Assembly: GCA_964496275.1 (NCBI GenBank) | Contig: CAZBYL010000003.1 | Location: 1-64,000 of the forward strand | DNA from: CAZBYL01 sp964496275 | Lineage (GTDB): Bacteria > Synergistota > Synergistia > Synergistales > Synergistaceae | Direction of reading: 5' to 3' | Length of the DNA: 64,000 bases | Shown: positions 11,700-19,527 of the stretch, piece by piece | How positions within the stretch are numbered: the stretch's first letter is position 1 | Layout of the letters: the number at the start of each line of letters is the position of its first letter | Notes under the pieces: generated by a model | Told to the model about the DNA's origin: nothing | What the model saw: only the letters and a program-made list of their open reading frames with translations | Databases searched by the model: none | Translations under genes and position numbers: made by a program

Positions 11700-12716
11700 T
11701 TATTCTGAAAATAAATTTTTTATAGACTCAGAATAAGGGTATGTCAGAACACCCTTCTCTGTAATTATTCCGGCGATTAAATCGGACGGCGTGACATCAA
11801 AAGCGGGATTCCAAACCTTTATTGATTCGGAAAATATGGAAACTCCGTCAACTGAACGGACTTCATCCCCGCTGCGCTCCTCTATGGGAATATCGCCGCC
11901 GCATCGGCAATCAATATCTATGGTGCTCATAGGAGCTGCGATATAAAACGGAATTTCATGCCTTTTTGCTGCCACAGCAAGACTGTACGTGCCTATTTTA
12001 TTGGCTGTGTCGCCGTTCGCGGCAATTCTGTCGGCGCCCGTTATTACAGCGTCTATCTTGACTCTGGACATAAGAAACGCAGCCATGGAATCACATATAA
12101 CTGTGACATCAAAACCATCCTCATAAAGTTCAAAAGCTGTAAGCTTGGATCCTTGCAGCCTCGGACGAGTTTCATCCGCATATATTTTCAGTTTCTTGCC
12201 GTGCTCTGCCGCAGCCCTAAAAACCCCCAGAGCCGTACCATAGCCTGCTGTGGCAAGCGCACCCGCGTTGCAGTGAGTGATGACCGCGCCTTCATTCGGA
12301 AGAAGCGTCTGTCCGTACTCTGCAATAAGTTTATTTATCCTGATGTCGTCTTCGTGTATCCTTACTGCTTCACATTCCAACAGTAACGGCAGATCGGCAG
12401 AATCCGAGTTGCACTCAAAAATATCCGACATGCGCTTTAAACTCCAATAAAGGTTAACGGCAGTAGGTCTTGTGGCAGATAGGCGCTTGATTGCGGCTCG
12501 GACAAACTCCTTGCCCCGCCACGATGCGACAGCAACCCCATAGGCGGCCGCTGCTCCTATAGCCGGTGCGCCCCTGACAGTCATGTCCTCAATCGACAAC
12601 GCCACATCTTCATAAGAAACACAATCCCTGAACTTTACCTCATTAGGGATAGTTCTTTGGTCAAGCAGTCGGAGTATTTTTTTGTCGGTCATCCATTCCA
12701 TCGTAGTTGGAAGCAT
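11700..12716 (-). CDS. mtnA: S-methyl-5-thioribose-1-phosphate isomerase (MtnA)
   Basis: MtnA isomerises methylthioribose-1-phosphate to methylthioribulose-1-phosphate in methionine salvage. The 338-residue protein shows RGAPAIGAAAAYGVA, the catalytic cysteine in THCNAGALATAGYGTALG and the catalytic aspartate in GADRIAANGD followed by NKIGTY. The ATG at 12716 was chosen because AAGGAG lies 8 nt upstream; an in-frame TTG one codon earlier is too close. It lies between xseA and ahcY, and with ahcY and mtaD forms a sulfur-nucleoside recycling group. Other mtn genes (mtnB, mtnW, mtnX, mtnP) are not in the window. Confidence 0.93.
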   Translation of the reverse strand: MLPTTMEWMTDKKILRLLDQRTIPNEVKFRDCVSYEDVALSIEDMTVRGAPAIGAAAAYGVAVASWRGKEFVRAAIKRLSATRPTAVNLYWSLKRMSDIFECNSDSADLPLLLECEAVRIHEDDIRINKLIAEYGQTLLPNEGAVITHCNAGALATAGYGTALGVFRAAAEHGKKLKIYADETRPRLQGSKLTAFELYEDGFDVTVICDSMAAFLMSRVKIDAVITGADRIAANGDTANKIGTYSLAVAAKRHEIPFYIAAPMSTIDIDCRCGGDIPIEERSGDEVRSVDGVSIFSESIKVWNPAFDVTPSDLIAGIITEKGVLTYPYSESIKNLFSE

Positions 12717-12739
12717 CAATTTTTCTCCTTAATAGTAAT

Positions 12740-13957
12740 TTATCGCAACGTTACCTTGGTTACTGATGCAGAGGCAACTCCGTCTATAAATTCAACAGTA
12801 ATTTTATCTTTGGACGACAACGATGCCGCACTTTTTATGGCAGGACCCTCAAGCTTTCTTGTAACAGAGTAACCTTTGGATAAGATATTAAGGGGGGAAG
12901 CAATGTTCAAAGCGGACGTCGCAGCGTCAAGTCTGCTTTGCGACGTGTTTATATTGTATTTAATAGTCTCGCTCATTTTTGAGGCTGTATTTTCAAGTTT
13001 TGTCTGAAGAGGCTCCAAATGCCCCTTCTTTAAGTTAAAAGCAAGCCTGCCGGAAACAGTAGACAGCCTCTCGGCAAGGCGTCCCAGCCGTATGTTCATA
13101 ATTTGCAGAGCATGATTTTCGGTTCTGCTGAGGAAATTTACGACATCTTTTCCATCGGGAAAGACACGCTCCGCTGCACCTGACGGTGTGGGAGCTGCGG
13201 CATCCGCCGCCAGATCCGCAAGTGTGCTGTCTATTTGATGCCCTAGTCCTGTAATTACGGGAACAGACGACATTCTTACTGCCCTGACAACAGATTCTTC
13301 GTCAAAAACATCAAGGTCGTCCCTGTTTCCTCCGCCTCTTACCAGCATTATGACAGATATGTTTTTGAGCATCCTGCATTTTGCAAAGGCAGCTTCAATC
13401 TCCCCTGCTGCATCGCTTCCCTGCATCAGGCTCGGAACCACAACTATCTCCGTTGAAGGAAAACGCGCTGATGCAATCTTAATAACATCCTGTACCGCAG
13501 CGCCTGTTGGGGATGTTATAACCGCCACCTTTGACGGGAATACAGGCAACCGTTTTTTAATCCCGGGGTCAAACAGCCCCTCTTGCATAAGCCTGTTTTT
13601 TAGGAATTCCTTAGCTCTCGCTTTTGCTCCCTCTCCCAAGGGAAGTAGTTTGACCGCATAAATTTGATATGAACCTCTTGCTCCGTAGACATCAACACGC
13701 CCGCTGACCAAGACTTCATCTCCGTCTTTGGGCCACATAATAACGGAGGTAGCATTTGATCGGAAAAGTACGCATGCGACTCGTGTCTCGGCTCCCATAA
13801 CGGTAAAATACGCATGACCGCTTGAATGACGTTTAAATCCGAGCAGCTCTCCCTTAACGGTGATGTTCTGCAAATCTTTTGCAGAACAAACGGCTTCTCG
13901 GATTTTTACGGTCATTTCATCAACGGTTAAAATTTTATCCGGTAAAAGTAGGCTCAT
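12740..13957 (-). CDS. xseA: Exodeoxyribonuclease VII large subunit
   Basis: XseA is the catalytic subunit of ExoVII, a single-strand DNA exonuclease. The 405-residue protein has the N-terminal OB-fold (VKGELLGFKRHSSGHAYF), the central catalytic region (VITSPTGAAVQD, RGGGNRDDL, GLGHQIDSTLADLAADAAAPTPS) and a C-terminal helical region. It follows nusB by 4 bp. The small subunit xseB, which usually comes next, is not here; mtnA follows instead. Confidence 0.93.
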   Translation of the reverse strand: MSLLLPDKILTVDEMTVKIREAVCSAKDLQNITVKGELLGFKRHSSGHAYFTVMGAETRVACVLFRSNATSVIMWPKDGDEVLVSGRVDVYGARGSYQIYAVKLLPLGEGAKARAKEFLKNRLMQEGLFDPGIKKRLPVFPSKVAVITSPTGAAVQDVIKIASARFPSTEIVVVPSLMQGSDAAGEIEAAFAKCRMLKNISVIMLVRGGGNRDDLDVFDEESVVRAVRMSSVPVITGLGHQIDSTLADLAADAAAPTPSGAAERVFPDGKDVVNFLSRTENHALQIMNIRLGRLAERLSTVSGRLAFNLKKGHLEPLQTKLENTASKMSETIKYNINTSQSRLDAATSALNIASPLNILSKGYSVTRKLEGPAIKSAASLSSKDKITVEFIDGVASASVTKVTLR

Positions 13958-13961
13958 TGTC

Positions 13962-14390
13962 CTAATTTGATGTATCCCTGCGAACTATTCTTCCGAGCAC
14001 ACCGTTCACAAAACGCCCGGAATCGGATGTCCCAAAACACTTCGCAAGCTCCACCGCTTCGGAAATAGCCACAGCAACCGGAACACTGGACGATATAATT
14101 CCCTCATACAGAGCTATGCTGATTGCGGCCTTATCCACTGCGACCATGCGCTCCGGACGCCATCCTATTATGTTGTCACGCAAAAGCTCTGAGACGGCCT
14201 CAATATTTTTGTACACGCCGCGCACAAGGTCGGAAGCATACGATATAACTTCTTCGGGTTCATCCTCAGAGGGATACAGAAGTATCGCCTCTTCTATATC
14301 TGCATCCGGCCTCATATCTATCTCATAAACAATTTGGAGTGCGATCTCGCGGGCGCGATGCCTCATTTGTGATTTTACGGAAAGAACCAA
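13962..14390 (-). CDS. nusB: Transcription antitermination factor NusB
   Basis: NusB binds boxA RNA with NusE (S10) in rRNA antitermination. The 142-residue protein is helical, with the typical AREIALQIVYEID start and the C-terminal segments PVAVAISEAVELAKCFG and FVNGVLGRI. The TTG start at 14390 is preferred because AGGAG lies 8 nt upstream; the internal ATG at 14366 has no Shine-Dalgarno sequence. The nusB-xseA pair is common. Confidence 0.92.
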   Translation of the reverse strand: MVLSVKSQMRHRAREIALQIVYEIDMRPDADIEEAILLYPSEDEPEEVISYASDLVRGVYKNIEAVSELLRDNIIGWRPERMVAVDKAAISIALYEGIISSSVPVAVAISEAVELAKCFGTSDSGRFVNGVLGRIVRRDTSN

Positions 14391-14394
14391 AACA

Positions 14395-14868
14395 TCATCT
14401 CCTGAACTGCTCTAGTATTGTAGCCACCTGTTTTTGTCCGTCCTCAGTCAAGAAAATCCAGGAGATTCCATACCCTATTATTGCCGCAAACAAAGTCCAC
14501 AAGATGCCCTTCAATCCAAGCTGAACAACTGCTGTGAGTGCCGCAGCCGCACCGGCCCAGAAAATAGGAAGAAGCCATATTGGGTTGGTCTTCGGATTAT
14601 CCTGCGGCGCGATATTAACCCAATTTGTCTGAAGTGAAATCCCTGACTTTGAAAAAATATTATTAAGTTTTTCTTCAATCTTGTATTTCTGTTCGGATGA
14701 GGCGTTTTCCGGCACGGTTATATAGATATTAAGAAGATTTTTTTCTCCTATAAAAGAGAGCTCCTGGCAATAAAAATCACTGGGAAGCCTCTTGGCTACT
14801 ATCTGTTTGAACGAATCGCCATCAACCCAGATTTTTCCGTATTCTGTTGTAGTCCAGAGAAAAAGCAT
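14395..14868 (-). CDS. Membrane protein linked to the Asp23 protein (function not known)
   Basis: I do not recognise a named family with certainty. The 157-residue product has a short hydrophobic N-terminus (MLFLW), a soluble region of about 85 residues with alternating charge, and two close C-terminal transmembrane segments (about 102-119 and 122-141). It ends in a charged tail. Its position directly downstream of an Asp23/Gls24 gene and its topology suggest a membrane partner comparable to the AmaP/DUF2273 anchors of Firmicutes; this is inference. The ATG at 14868 was chosen because AGAGG lies about 9 nt upstream; an in-frame GTG lies within that Shine-Dalgarno sequence. Confidence 0.75.
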   Translation of the reverse strand: MLFLWTTTEYGKIWVDGDSFKQIVAKRLPSDFYCQELSFIGEKNLLNIYITVPENASSEQKYKIEEKLNNIFSKSGISLQTNWVNIAPQDNPKTNPIWLLPIFWAGAAAALTAVVQLGLKGILWTLFAAIIGYGISWIFLTEDGQKQVATILEQFRR

Positions 14869-14889
14869 AACAAACACCTCTCAATATAG

Positions 14890-14919
14890 GAGGCCGGGTT
14901 CCGAAAGGACACCGGCCTC
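14890..14919 (-). other. Strong intergenic hairpin between the asp23-like gene and its membrane partner
   Basis: The arms at 14890-14897 and 14912-14919 are perfect 8-bp complements rich in G and C, and three further pairs close a TTTC loop. No U-run follows, so it is not a normal intrinsic terminator. It may stabilise an upstream mRNA segment or block exonucleases. Confidence 0.55.
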
Positions 14920-14938
14920 GCAAAGTCATAGTTCTGGA

Positions 14939-15424
14939 TCAGGCCTCTGTGCCGAAAGATTCGTAGGCTGTATCTTCCCTATCCGAATCTTCGGGCTGGT
15001 TTGTCTTTTTGTCACTGAAGGATATGCCCTGCACGTATATATTTACACCCTTTATTGTGTATCCTGTAAAACGTTCAATCTGTTCCTTAATGGCAGACTG
15101 AACATCCCAGCACACATCTGGTATGCGCAGTCCATATTTGACAGAGATGTATGCATCAATAAGGATCTCGGGAGATTCACCGTCGGATATGGAAATTCTC
15201 ACTCCGTTGATAGTCTTCCTTCCGAGGCGCAAGTTTGCCATGAGTCCGGGATTAGCGGGAGAAACACCTTCAACACTGTTTAGCGCTTTTGTCGCTAATT
15301 GGGCAATTACTTCTTCCGAAATACGAATCTTACCTTCGAGATTTGACTGATCTATCGTTGCTTCCGAATCTATCTGTGCCGAATCTGCTTGAAAGAGATT
15401 CCCATTTTCGTTTTCTGAAGCCAT
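14939..15424 (-). CDS. Asp23/Gls24 family envelope stress response protein
   Basis: Members of this family are small cytoplasmic proteins tied to the cell envelope, best known from Gram-positive bacteria. The 161-residue protein has an acidic variable N-terminus, then the family core: GKIRISEEVIAQLATKAL, VEGVSPAN, GVRISISDG, ILIDAYISVKYG, IPDVCWDVQSAIKEQIE and TGYTIKGVNIYVQGISF. The ATG at 15424 is chosen because GGGAGG lies 9 nt upstream; a GTG two codons earlier is too close. It is followed by a hairpin and a likely membrane-anchor gene, and preceded by a zinc-ribbon protein gene and efp. Confidence 0.9.
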   Translation of the reverse strand: MASENENGNLFQADSAQIDSEATIDQSNLEGKIRISEEVIAQLATKALNSVEGVSPANPGLMANLRLGRKTINGVRISISDGESPEILIDAYISVKYGLRIPDVCWDVQSAIKEQIERFTGYTIKGVNIYVQGISFSDKKTNQPEDSDREDTAYESFGTEA

Positions 15425-15470
15425 TTTCACATGCCTCCCTTATATTTTAAGATGCCGAATGCAACATTAT

Positions 15471-15881
15471 CTATTCGGGGATTTTGAAATCCTTGCCGCA
15501 GTGCGGGCAGATGAGATCTTCATCTTCTTCGTACATTGCCGGCTCGTAGAAGAAATCTTTGTCGCAGTGAGGGCATGTCACAGCCGTATACTCTTCTTCG
15601 TCAAAGTCCTCATAATCATCGTCGTCGTCTTCTTCGTCACAGTCGCACTCACACTCGTTCAGTTCATCGAGCTCGTCCTCAAGTGAGCAAACATCCTCAT
15701 CAAGCTGCTCAAGGTAGTCGTTAAGTTCCTGATGAACCTCTTCATGCTCTTCAAGAGCATCAGCCAGCGAGTTCATGGCGTCAACCAGTGCTGAATAGAA
15801 TTTCTCTTTCTCGGGTGTATCGGTGAGCTTCTGCCCATCGATCAGCCCCTTCAGGTATGCTATTTTTTCACGTGCGCTCAT
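15471..15881 (-). CDS. Acidic coiled-coil protein with C-terminal zinc ribbon (CD1247-type N-terminus)
   Basis: The 136-residue product begins MSAREKIAYLKGLIDG, which resembles the N-terminal domain named after Clostridioides CD1247. A helical region rich in Glu and Leu (about 30-75) follows, then a very acidic stretch (about 79-95). The C-terminus has a zinc-ribbon pair, CPHCDKDF and CPHCGKDF, separated by about 20 residues. The function is unknown. The gene lies between efp and the asp23-like gene; the CxxC pairs suggest Zn binding and possibly an interaction with RNA polymerase or the ribosome, but that is not shown by the sequence. Confidence 0.8.
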   Translation of the reverse strand: MSAREKIAYLKGLIDGQKLTDTPEKEKFYSALVDAMNSLADALEEHEEVHQELNDYLEQLDEDVCSLEDELDELNECECDCDEEDDDDDYEDFDEEEYTAVTCPHCDKDFFYEPAMYEEDEDLICPHCGKDFKIPE

Positions 15882-15928
15882 AAAAAACCCTCCTGTCTGA
15901 TTTTTCCAGCAAAATATCGACTGTGAAA

Positions 15929-16501
15929 CTAATTTTTTGCCCTTTCAAGATACTCTCCGGTTCTTGTATCAACGACAATCATTTCGTCGTTCTCAACAAA
16001 GAAAGGAACCGTAACAACAAGGCCCGTTTCGGTTGTAGCCGGTTTGCCGCCTCCTGAGGCCGTATCACCCTTGAAACCGGGAGGAGTATCCGTTATTTTC
16101 ATGACAACAGAGTTCGGGACTTCCACCCCCATAACTCTTTCTTCGTACATATCCAAACTTACTTCCAAGTCATCAACCAAAAACTTAACTGTGTCTCCGA
16201 GAACCTCCGGCGACAGATAGACCTGGTCGTAAGACTCCATATCCATGAAGACATAATTGTCTCCATCTTTATACTGGTACTGAGCCGGTTTCTCATCAAA
16301 AACTATTCTCTCGAAACGCTCGCCAGACTTAAAGGACTGCTCAACGCCTGAACCTGTCTCGAGATTGCGAAGCTTGCCGCGGACAATGGCGCCGCCGCGT
16401 CCCATCTTGTGGTGAGAGCATTCCAAAATAACCCACATTCCGCCCTCCCACTTGATTTTTAAACCCGGGCGAAAATCGCTTGTGTCAACTATCTGTGCCA
16501 T
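15929..16501 (-). CDS. efp: Translation elongation factor P
   Basis: EF-P binds between the ribosomal P and E sites and rescues stalling at consecutive prolines. The 190-residue protein has the three-barrel layout: an N-terminal KOW-like domain with DFRPGLKIKWEGG, then VFMDMESYDQVYL, then the C-terminal OB domain ending VDTRTGEYLERA. The loop that reaches the peptidyl-transferase centre reads HHKMGRGGA, so the tip residue that is lysine in E. coli is arginine (R35). The ATG at 16501 has GGGAGG 7 nt upstream; an earlier in-frame start would add 18 residues unlike any EF-P. A promoter is likely in the upstream gap. Confidence 0.96.
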   Translation of the reverse strand: MAQIVDTSDFRPGLKIKWEGGMWVILECSHHKMGRGGAIVRGKLRNLETGSGVEQSFKSGERFERIVFDEKPAQYQYKDGDNYVFMDMESYDQVYLSPEVLGDTVKFLVDDLEVSLDMYEERVMGVEVPNSVVMKITDTPPGFKGDTASGGGKPATTETGLVVTVPFFVENDEMIVVDTRTGEYLERAKN

Positions 16502-16569
16502 AAAAAGACCTCCCTGTAACTTTGCGGTTGCACCCAACCTTAAACTTAGACTCACAAATATGCCTGATA

Positions 16570-16599
16570 ATCATAGCATAAAACATCACTATTTGTCTT
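16570..16599 (-). promoter_or_regulatory. Likely sigma-70-type promoter of efp
   Basis: On the minus strand, AAGACA (16594-16599) and TATGAT (16570-16575) are separated by 18 bp. The -10 is preceded by TGC, an extended -10. The -35 overlaps the end of the preceding pilus gene. This would let efp be expressed independently of the pilus operon. Confidence 0.4.
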
Positions 16600-17206
16600 T
16601 CACAAGCAATTCTTTTTTAGAGTATAAAGGTATTTTTACTAATTTCCCATCGTTTTTTCGTACGATCTTTATGTCCTTTGTCATCCTAAAAAACATCCCC
16701 GGTCTGTCTTCACAGGTTAAATGGACAAAAATTTGATATGTTTTCTCCGACACATACCCTTTTTCAGCAGCCTCGTCATCTTCATAAAAGTAAGGAGGCT
16801 CATACACCACTCCGGCCATCTCAGGCTGATACGCTGGTTTTTCATAATACTTGTCGGCTATATACACACTCACACTAAAATGCGGATTATTCTTAACAAA
16901 CTCATCAATGTATAAATCCGGTAAGTTATACAATGGGGCTTTGCTGGCTGAAAACGCAGATTCCTTGAGAGGAGGCGGCTGAACTCTCCCTGTGCGAACC
17001 TCATCAAAAAACCATGTTTCCGCAAAATGAAGCAACTGTCTTGCGGCATGCTCTCTTTCATACGGTTCTAACGAGCGTGAGCTCTCTGCAAAACCATCAT
17101 TTGCTACTTCAAGAGCGGCACAGGCAAAAAGCATCGCCAACAGCACAATCAGCAAATACGAAATTGCCATCATACCTTTTGATTTCCCGGTTTTGTAAGT
17201 TCTCAT
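16589..17206 (-). CDS. PilX/GspK-like minor pilin candidate
   Basis: The 205-residue protein starts with a short basic segment and KG followed by a hydrophobic helix (MMAISYLLIVLLAMLFACAA), then a soluble domain. The arrangement matches a class III prepilin signal, but position 5 after the glycine is Ser rather than Glu. That is also the hallmark of tip minor pilins of the GspK/PilX kind. It overlaps the upstream prepilin gene by 4 bp and is the last gene of the pilus cluster. The assignment rests on the N-terminus and position; the soluble domain is not recognised. Confidence 0.65.
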   Translation of the reverse strand: MRTYKTGKSKGMMAISYLLIVLLAMLFACAALEVANDGFAESSRSLEPYEREHAARQLLHFAETWFFDEVRTGRVQPPPLKESAFSASKAPLYNLPDLYIDEFVKNNPHFSVSVYIADKYYEKPAYQPEMAGVVYEPPYFYEDDEAAEKGYVSEKTYQIFVHLTCEDRPGMFFRMTKDIKIVRKNDGKLVKIPLYSKKELLVKDK

Positions 17207-18183
17207 TCCAGGTAATTCGGAAGGTTATAAACAATTTTTACAACTCTTCGCCGATATTTCGATTTTTTTAAAAGAGGTTTGCTGGGTATCTCCTTTGGCC
17301 AAAGCTCCGCATCCGACACGTCACAATCGTCATCATACTTATAATCCCCTCTGATGAGAGCATAAACATCAAGCCTCTTTGCTTCGCTGTCAAATGAAAA
17401 TCGTATATCCTCCACACCGTTGACCCTGGGCTGCTCTCCGCTGAGCCTGATATCGTCGCAATAAAGAATTCCGTTCTTACTGTAAAGTTTAGATGCGGCA
17501 AAAAGGCAAAGTTCGTCTCCGCGAAGGAGTTTAAATTCCCGTATACCGTTCATTGGAGCTACTTCTGCACTTTTCCTGTCTCTGCCGATCCATCGTACAA
17601 TCAGAGGTATCTTATGAGGGCGCACCCTTTTAAACACTACACAATTCTTAACATGTGTCGGTCCGCCCGACTGCTTAGAGAGCACGCTGTCAATATCCAA
17701 CTGATCGGTAAAGTATACTGTCTTTCCATCTTTTCCGAATACGAAATTTTCCTTTAATTTTATTTCCTGGGGTTGGACATAGACCAGCCTCAGCTCACCG
17801 GCATCCGCGCCGATCGGGCTTTTGCGCACGCTGATAGGTCCGTCCCAATAAAACGGAGCATAGAAACTTTCTCCGAAAGCCTTCTTAAATTCATCTTTGC
17901 CAAGCGGCATGCCTGTTGCACAATAATATACACGGTGATTCATTACGGAAGAAAGCAAAGACGCCCGTCCGCGGATAAGTCTTCTATCCCGCTCAATCGG
18001 AATTTGGTTTGATGCAATCTTTAAAACTTCAAAAACCGGAAAAATCATAATCGAAAGGATTGCCGTTACGACCAAAACCTCTGCAAGCGTGAAACCTCTT
18101 GCACACGAATCACGAAGTGCTCGGCCACATGAGCACTGCCGACCTTCTTTCCATGAAACCATCGACCGAAATATGTACCTCAT
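17203..18183 (-). CDS. Prepilin-type protein, likely minor pilin (GspJ/PilW-like)
   Basis: The 326-residue product has a canonical type IV prepilin motif, ARG|FTLAEVLVVTAILSIM, with Glu at +5 and a hydrophobic helix, followed by a large soluble domain. The leader is unusually long (about 29-30 residues from the ATG at 18183, or about 23 from the next ATG at 18162). The ATG at 18183 was chosen because AAAGGA lies 6-7 nt upstream. Its 5' end overlaps the preceding gene by about 74 bp, which partly explains the odd leader sequence. Its size and place before a Glu5-lacking protein suggest a GspJ/PilW-type tip subunit. Confidence 0.8.
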   Translation of the reverse strand: MRYIFRSMVSWKEGRQCSCGRALRDSCARGFTLAEVLVVTAILSIMIFPVFEVLKIASNQIPIERDRRLIRGRASLLSSVMNHRVYYCATGMPLGKDEFKKAFGESFYAPFYWDGPISVRKSPIGADAGELRLVYVQPQEIKLKENFVFGKDGKTVYFTDQLDIDSVLSKQSGGPTHVKNCVVFKRVRPHKIPLIVRWIGRDRKSAEVAPMNGIREFKLLRGDELCLFAASKLYSKNGILYCDDIRLSGEQPRVNGVEDIRFSFDSEAKRLDVYALIRGDYKYDDDCDVSDAELWPKEIPSKPLLKKSKYRRRVVKIVYNLPNYLE

Positions 18184-18475
18184 AGAATTTTCCTTTGTCG
18201 CAGATTCTATCAACACGCCAAAAAGCATCTTTCGTTTTCAATTCATGCGGGTTCGTTCCGGTAAGAAGTTCGTCGAGAACACACTCTTTGGCCGCTTCGA
18301 TGCTATGAGTCTCTCCCAGCTTCATGTGCAGTTTATCGCACAACTCAATTGTGTTGAACACCAAACAGACGAGAACCAGAACGACGGGAATAAGGACAAG
18401 AATCTCTACAAGCAGACTCCCGCACCTTTTAGTTCCCTTTTTAGGACATGTATCGTTCGATATCTTTAACGTCAT
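18110..18475 (-). CDS. Small prepilin-like protein, likely minor pilin
   Basis: The 121-residue product has a basic, Cys/Lys-rich leader ending in CG, then SLLVEILVLIPVVLVLV with Glu at +5 of the putative mature chain, and a short soluble domain. This matches a type IV prepilin or pseudopilin N-terminus with Ser instead of Phe at +1. The start is uncertain: ATG at 18475 lies inside the end of pilT with no good Shine-Dalgarno sequence, and a TTG at 18487 is the alternative. It overlaps both neighbours, consistent with tight translational coupling in the pilus operon. Confidence 0.65.
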   Translation of the reverse strand: MTLKISNDTCPKKGTKRCGSLLVEILVLIPVVLVLVCLVFNTIELCDKLHMKLGETHSIEAAKECVLDELLTGTNPHELKTKDAFWRVDRICDKGKFYEVHISVDGFMERRSAVLMWPSTS

Positions 18476-19517
18476 GCGCGTAAGCAAGTGTGTCTCGGCG
18501 CGATATCAACCCTTCGTTATACATTCTGGCAAGATCCTGATCCATCGTATGCATCCCGAGGGACGCGCCAGTCTGTATTGTGTTGTTAATCTGAGAAGTT
18601 TTTGACTCGCGTATGTGGTTTCGTACGGCGTTTGTCGCGAGCATAAATTCCGTTGCCACCATTCGCCCCGTTCCGGTCAACAACGGAACAAGCTGCTGAG
18701 ACAAAATCCCGATAAGTATTGAAGAAAGCTGCACTCGAATCTGCTGCTGCTGATACGGAGGGAAAACGTCTATAATTCTGTCGATGCTCTGCGGGGCATC
18801 GGGTGTGTGCAGCGTGGCAAGCACGAGATGTCCCGTTTCGGCCGCTGTGACGGCGGCCGAAATTGTTTCAAGGTCACGAAGCTCGCCAATCATGATAACA
18901 TCGGGATCCTGACGCATTGCACGGCGAAGAGCCTCGGCAAAGCTTTTGGTATCGCTGCCCACTTCTCTCTGGTGAATAAGAGCCTGCTCTGATTCATAAA
19001 TATATTCAATCGGGTCTTCTATAGTTATAATATGAACGGCACGTGTGACATTGATTTGCTGAACTACGGCAGCTAATGTTGTTGATTTTCCTGATCCTGT
19101 AGGTCCGGTTACAATAAAAAGTCCGTTATTTTTTTCGGCTACGCCGCGCACTCCCTCAGGAAGACACAGTTGCTTAATGGTACGAATACTGGGGGTTATA
19201 ATCCTCAAAGCCAGAGTGGGATTACCCCTCTCAAAAGAGAAGTTTCCCCTGAAACGCTGAACACTTTCCGAACCGTGGCTCAGATTAAAGCTAAAATCAT
19301 ATTCTCTCTCCGCAGCAAAACTTTCCGCCTGCTCCTTGGAAAGAAGATTGTTCATAATGTACTCCATATCGTCAATGGTAACAGGCTCCGCACCGGGATG
19401 TTTTATCAAACTTCCGTTGACTCGTAAAGAGGGCGGAGTTCCTATCCCTATGTGGATATCACTGGCGGAATTTCTGATTCCGTCCAAAAGCAGAGCATTG
19501 AGGTCAAACGACGCCAT
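18441..19517 (-). CDS. pilT: Type IV pilus retraction ATPase PilT
   Basis: PilT is the hexameric ATPase that powers pilus retraction and twitching. The 358-residue protein has Walker A GPTGSGKSTT, the Asp box TIEDPIEY, Walker B DVIMIGELRD, the His box GHLVLATLHT and a variant of the PilT signature AIRNLIRE, here AVRNHIRE. The start lies 10 bp after pilB. A soluble cytoplasmic hexamer at the pilus base is expected. Confidence 0.95.
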   Translation of the reverse strand: MASFDLNALLLDGIRNSASDIHIGIGTPPSLRVNGSLIKHPGAEPVTIDDMEYIMNNLLSKEQAESFAAEREYDFSFNLSHGSESVQRFRGNFSFERGNPTLALRIITPSIRTIKQLCLPEGVRGVAEKNNGLFIVTGPTGSGKSTTLAAVVQQINVTRAVHIITIEDPIEYIYESEQALIHQREVGSDTKSFAEALRRAMRQDPDVIMIGELRDLETISAAVTAAETGHLVLATLHTPDAPQSIDRIIDVFPPYQQQQIRVQLSSILIGILSQQLVPLLTGTGRMVATEFMLATNAVRNHIRESKTSQINNTIQTGASLGMHTMDQDLARMYNEGLISRRDTLAYAHDVKDIERYMS

Positions 19518-19527
19518 TACTTCACTC

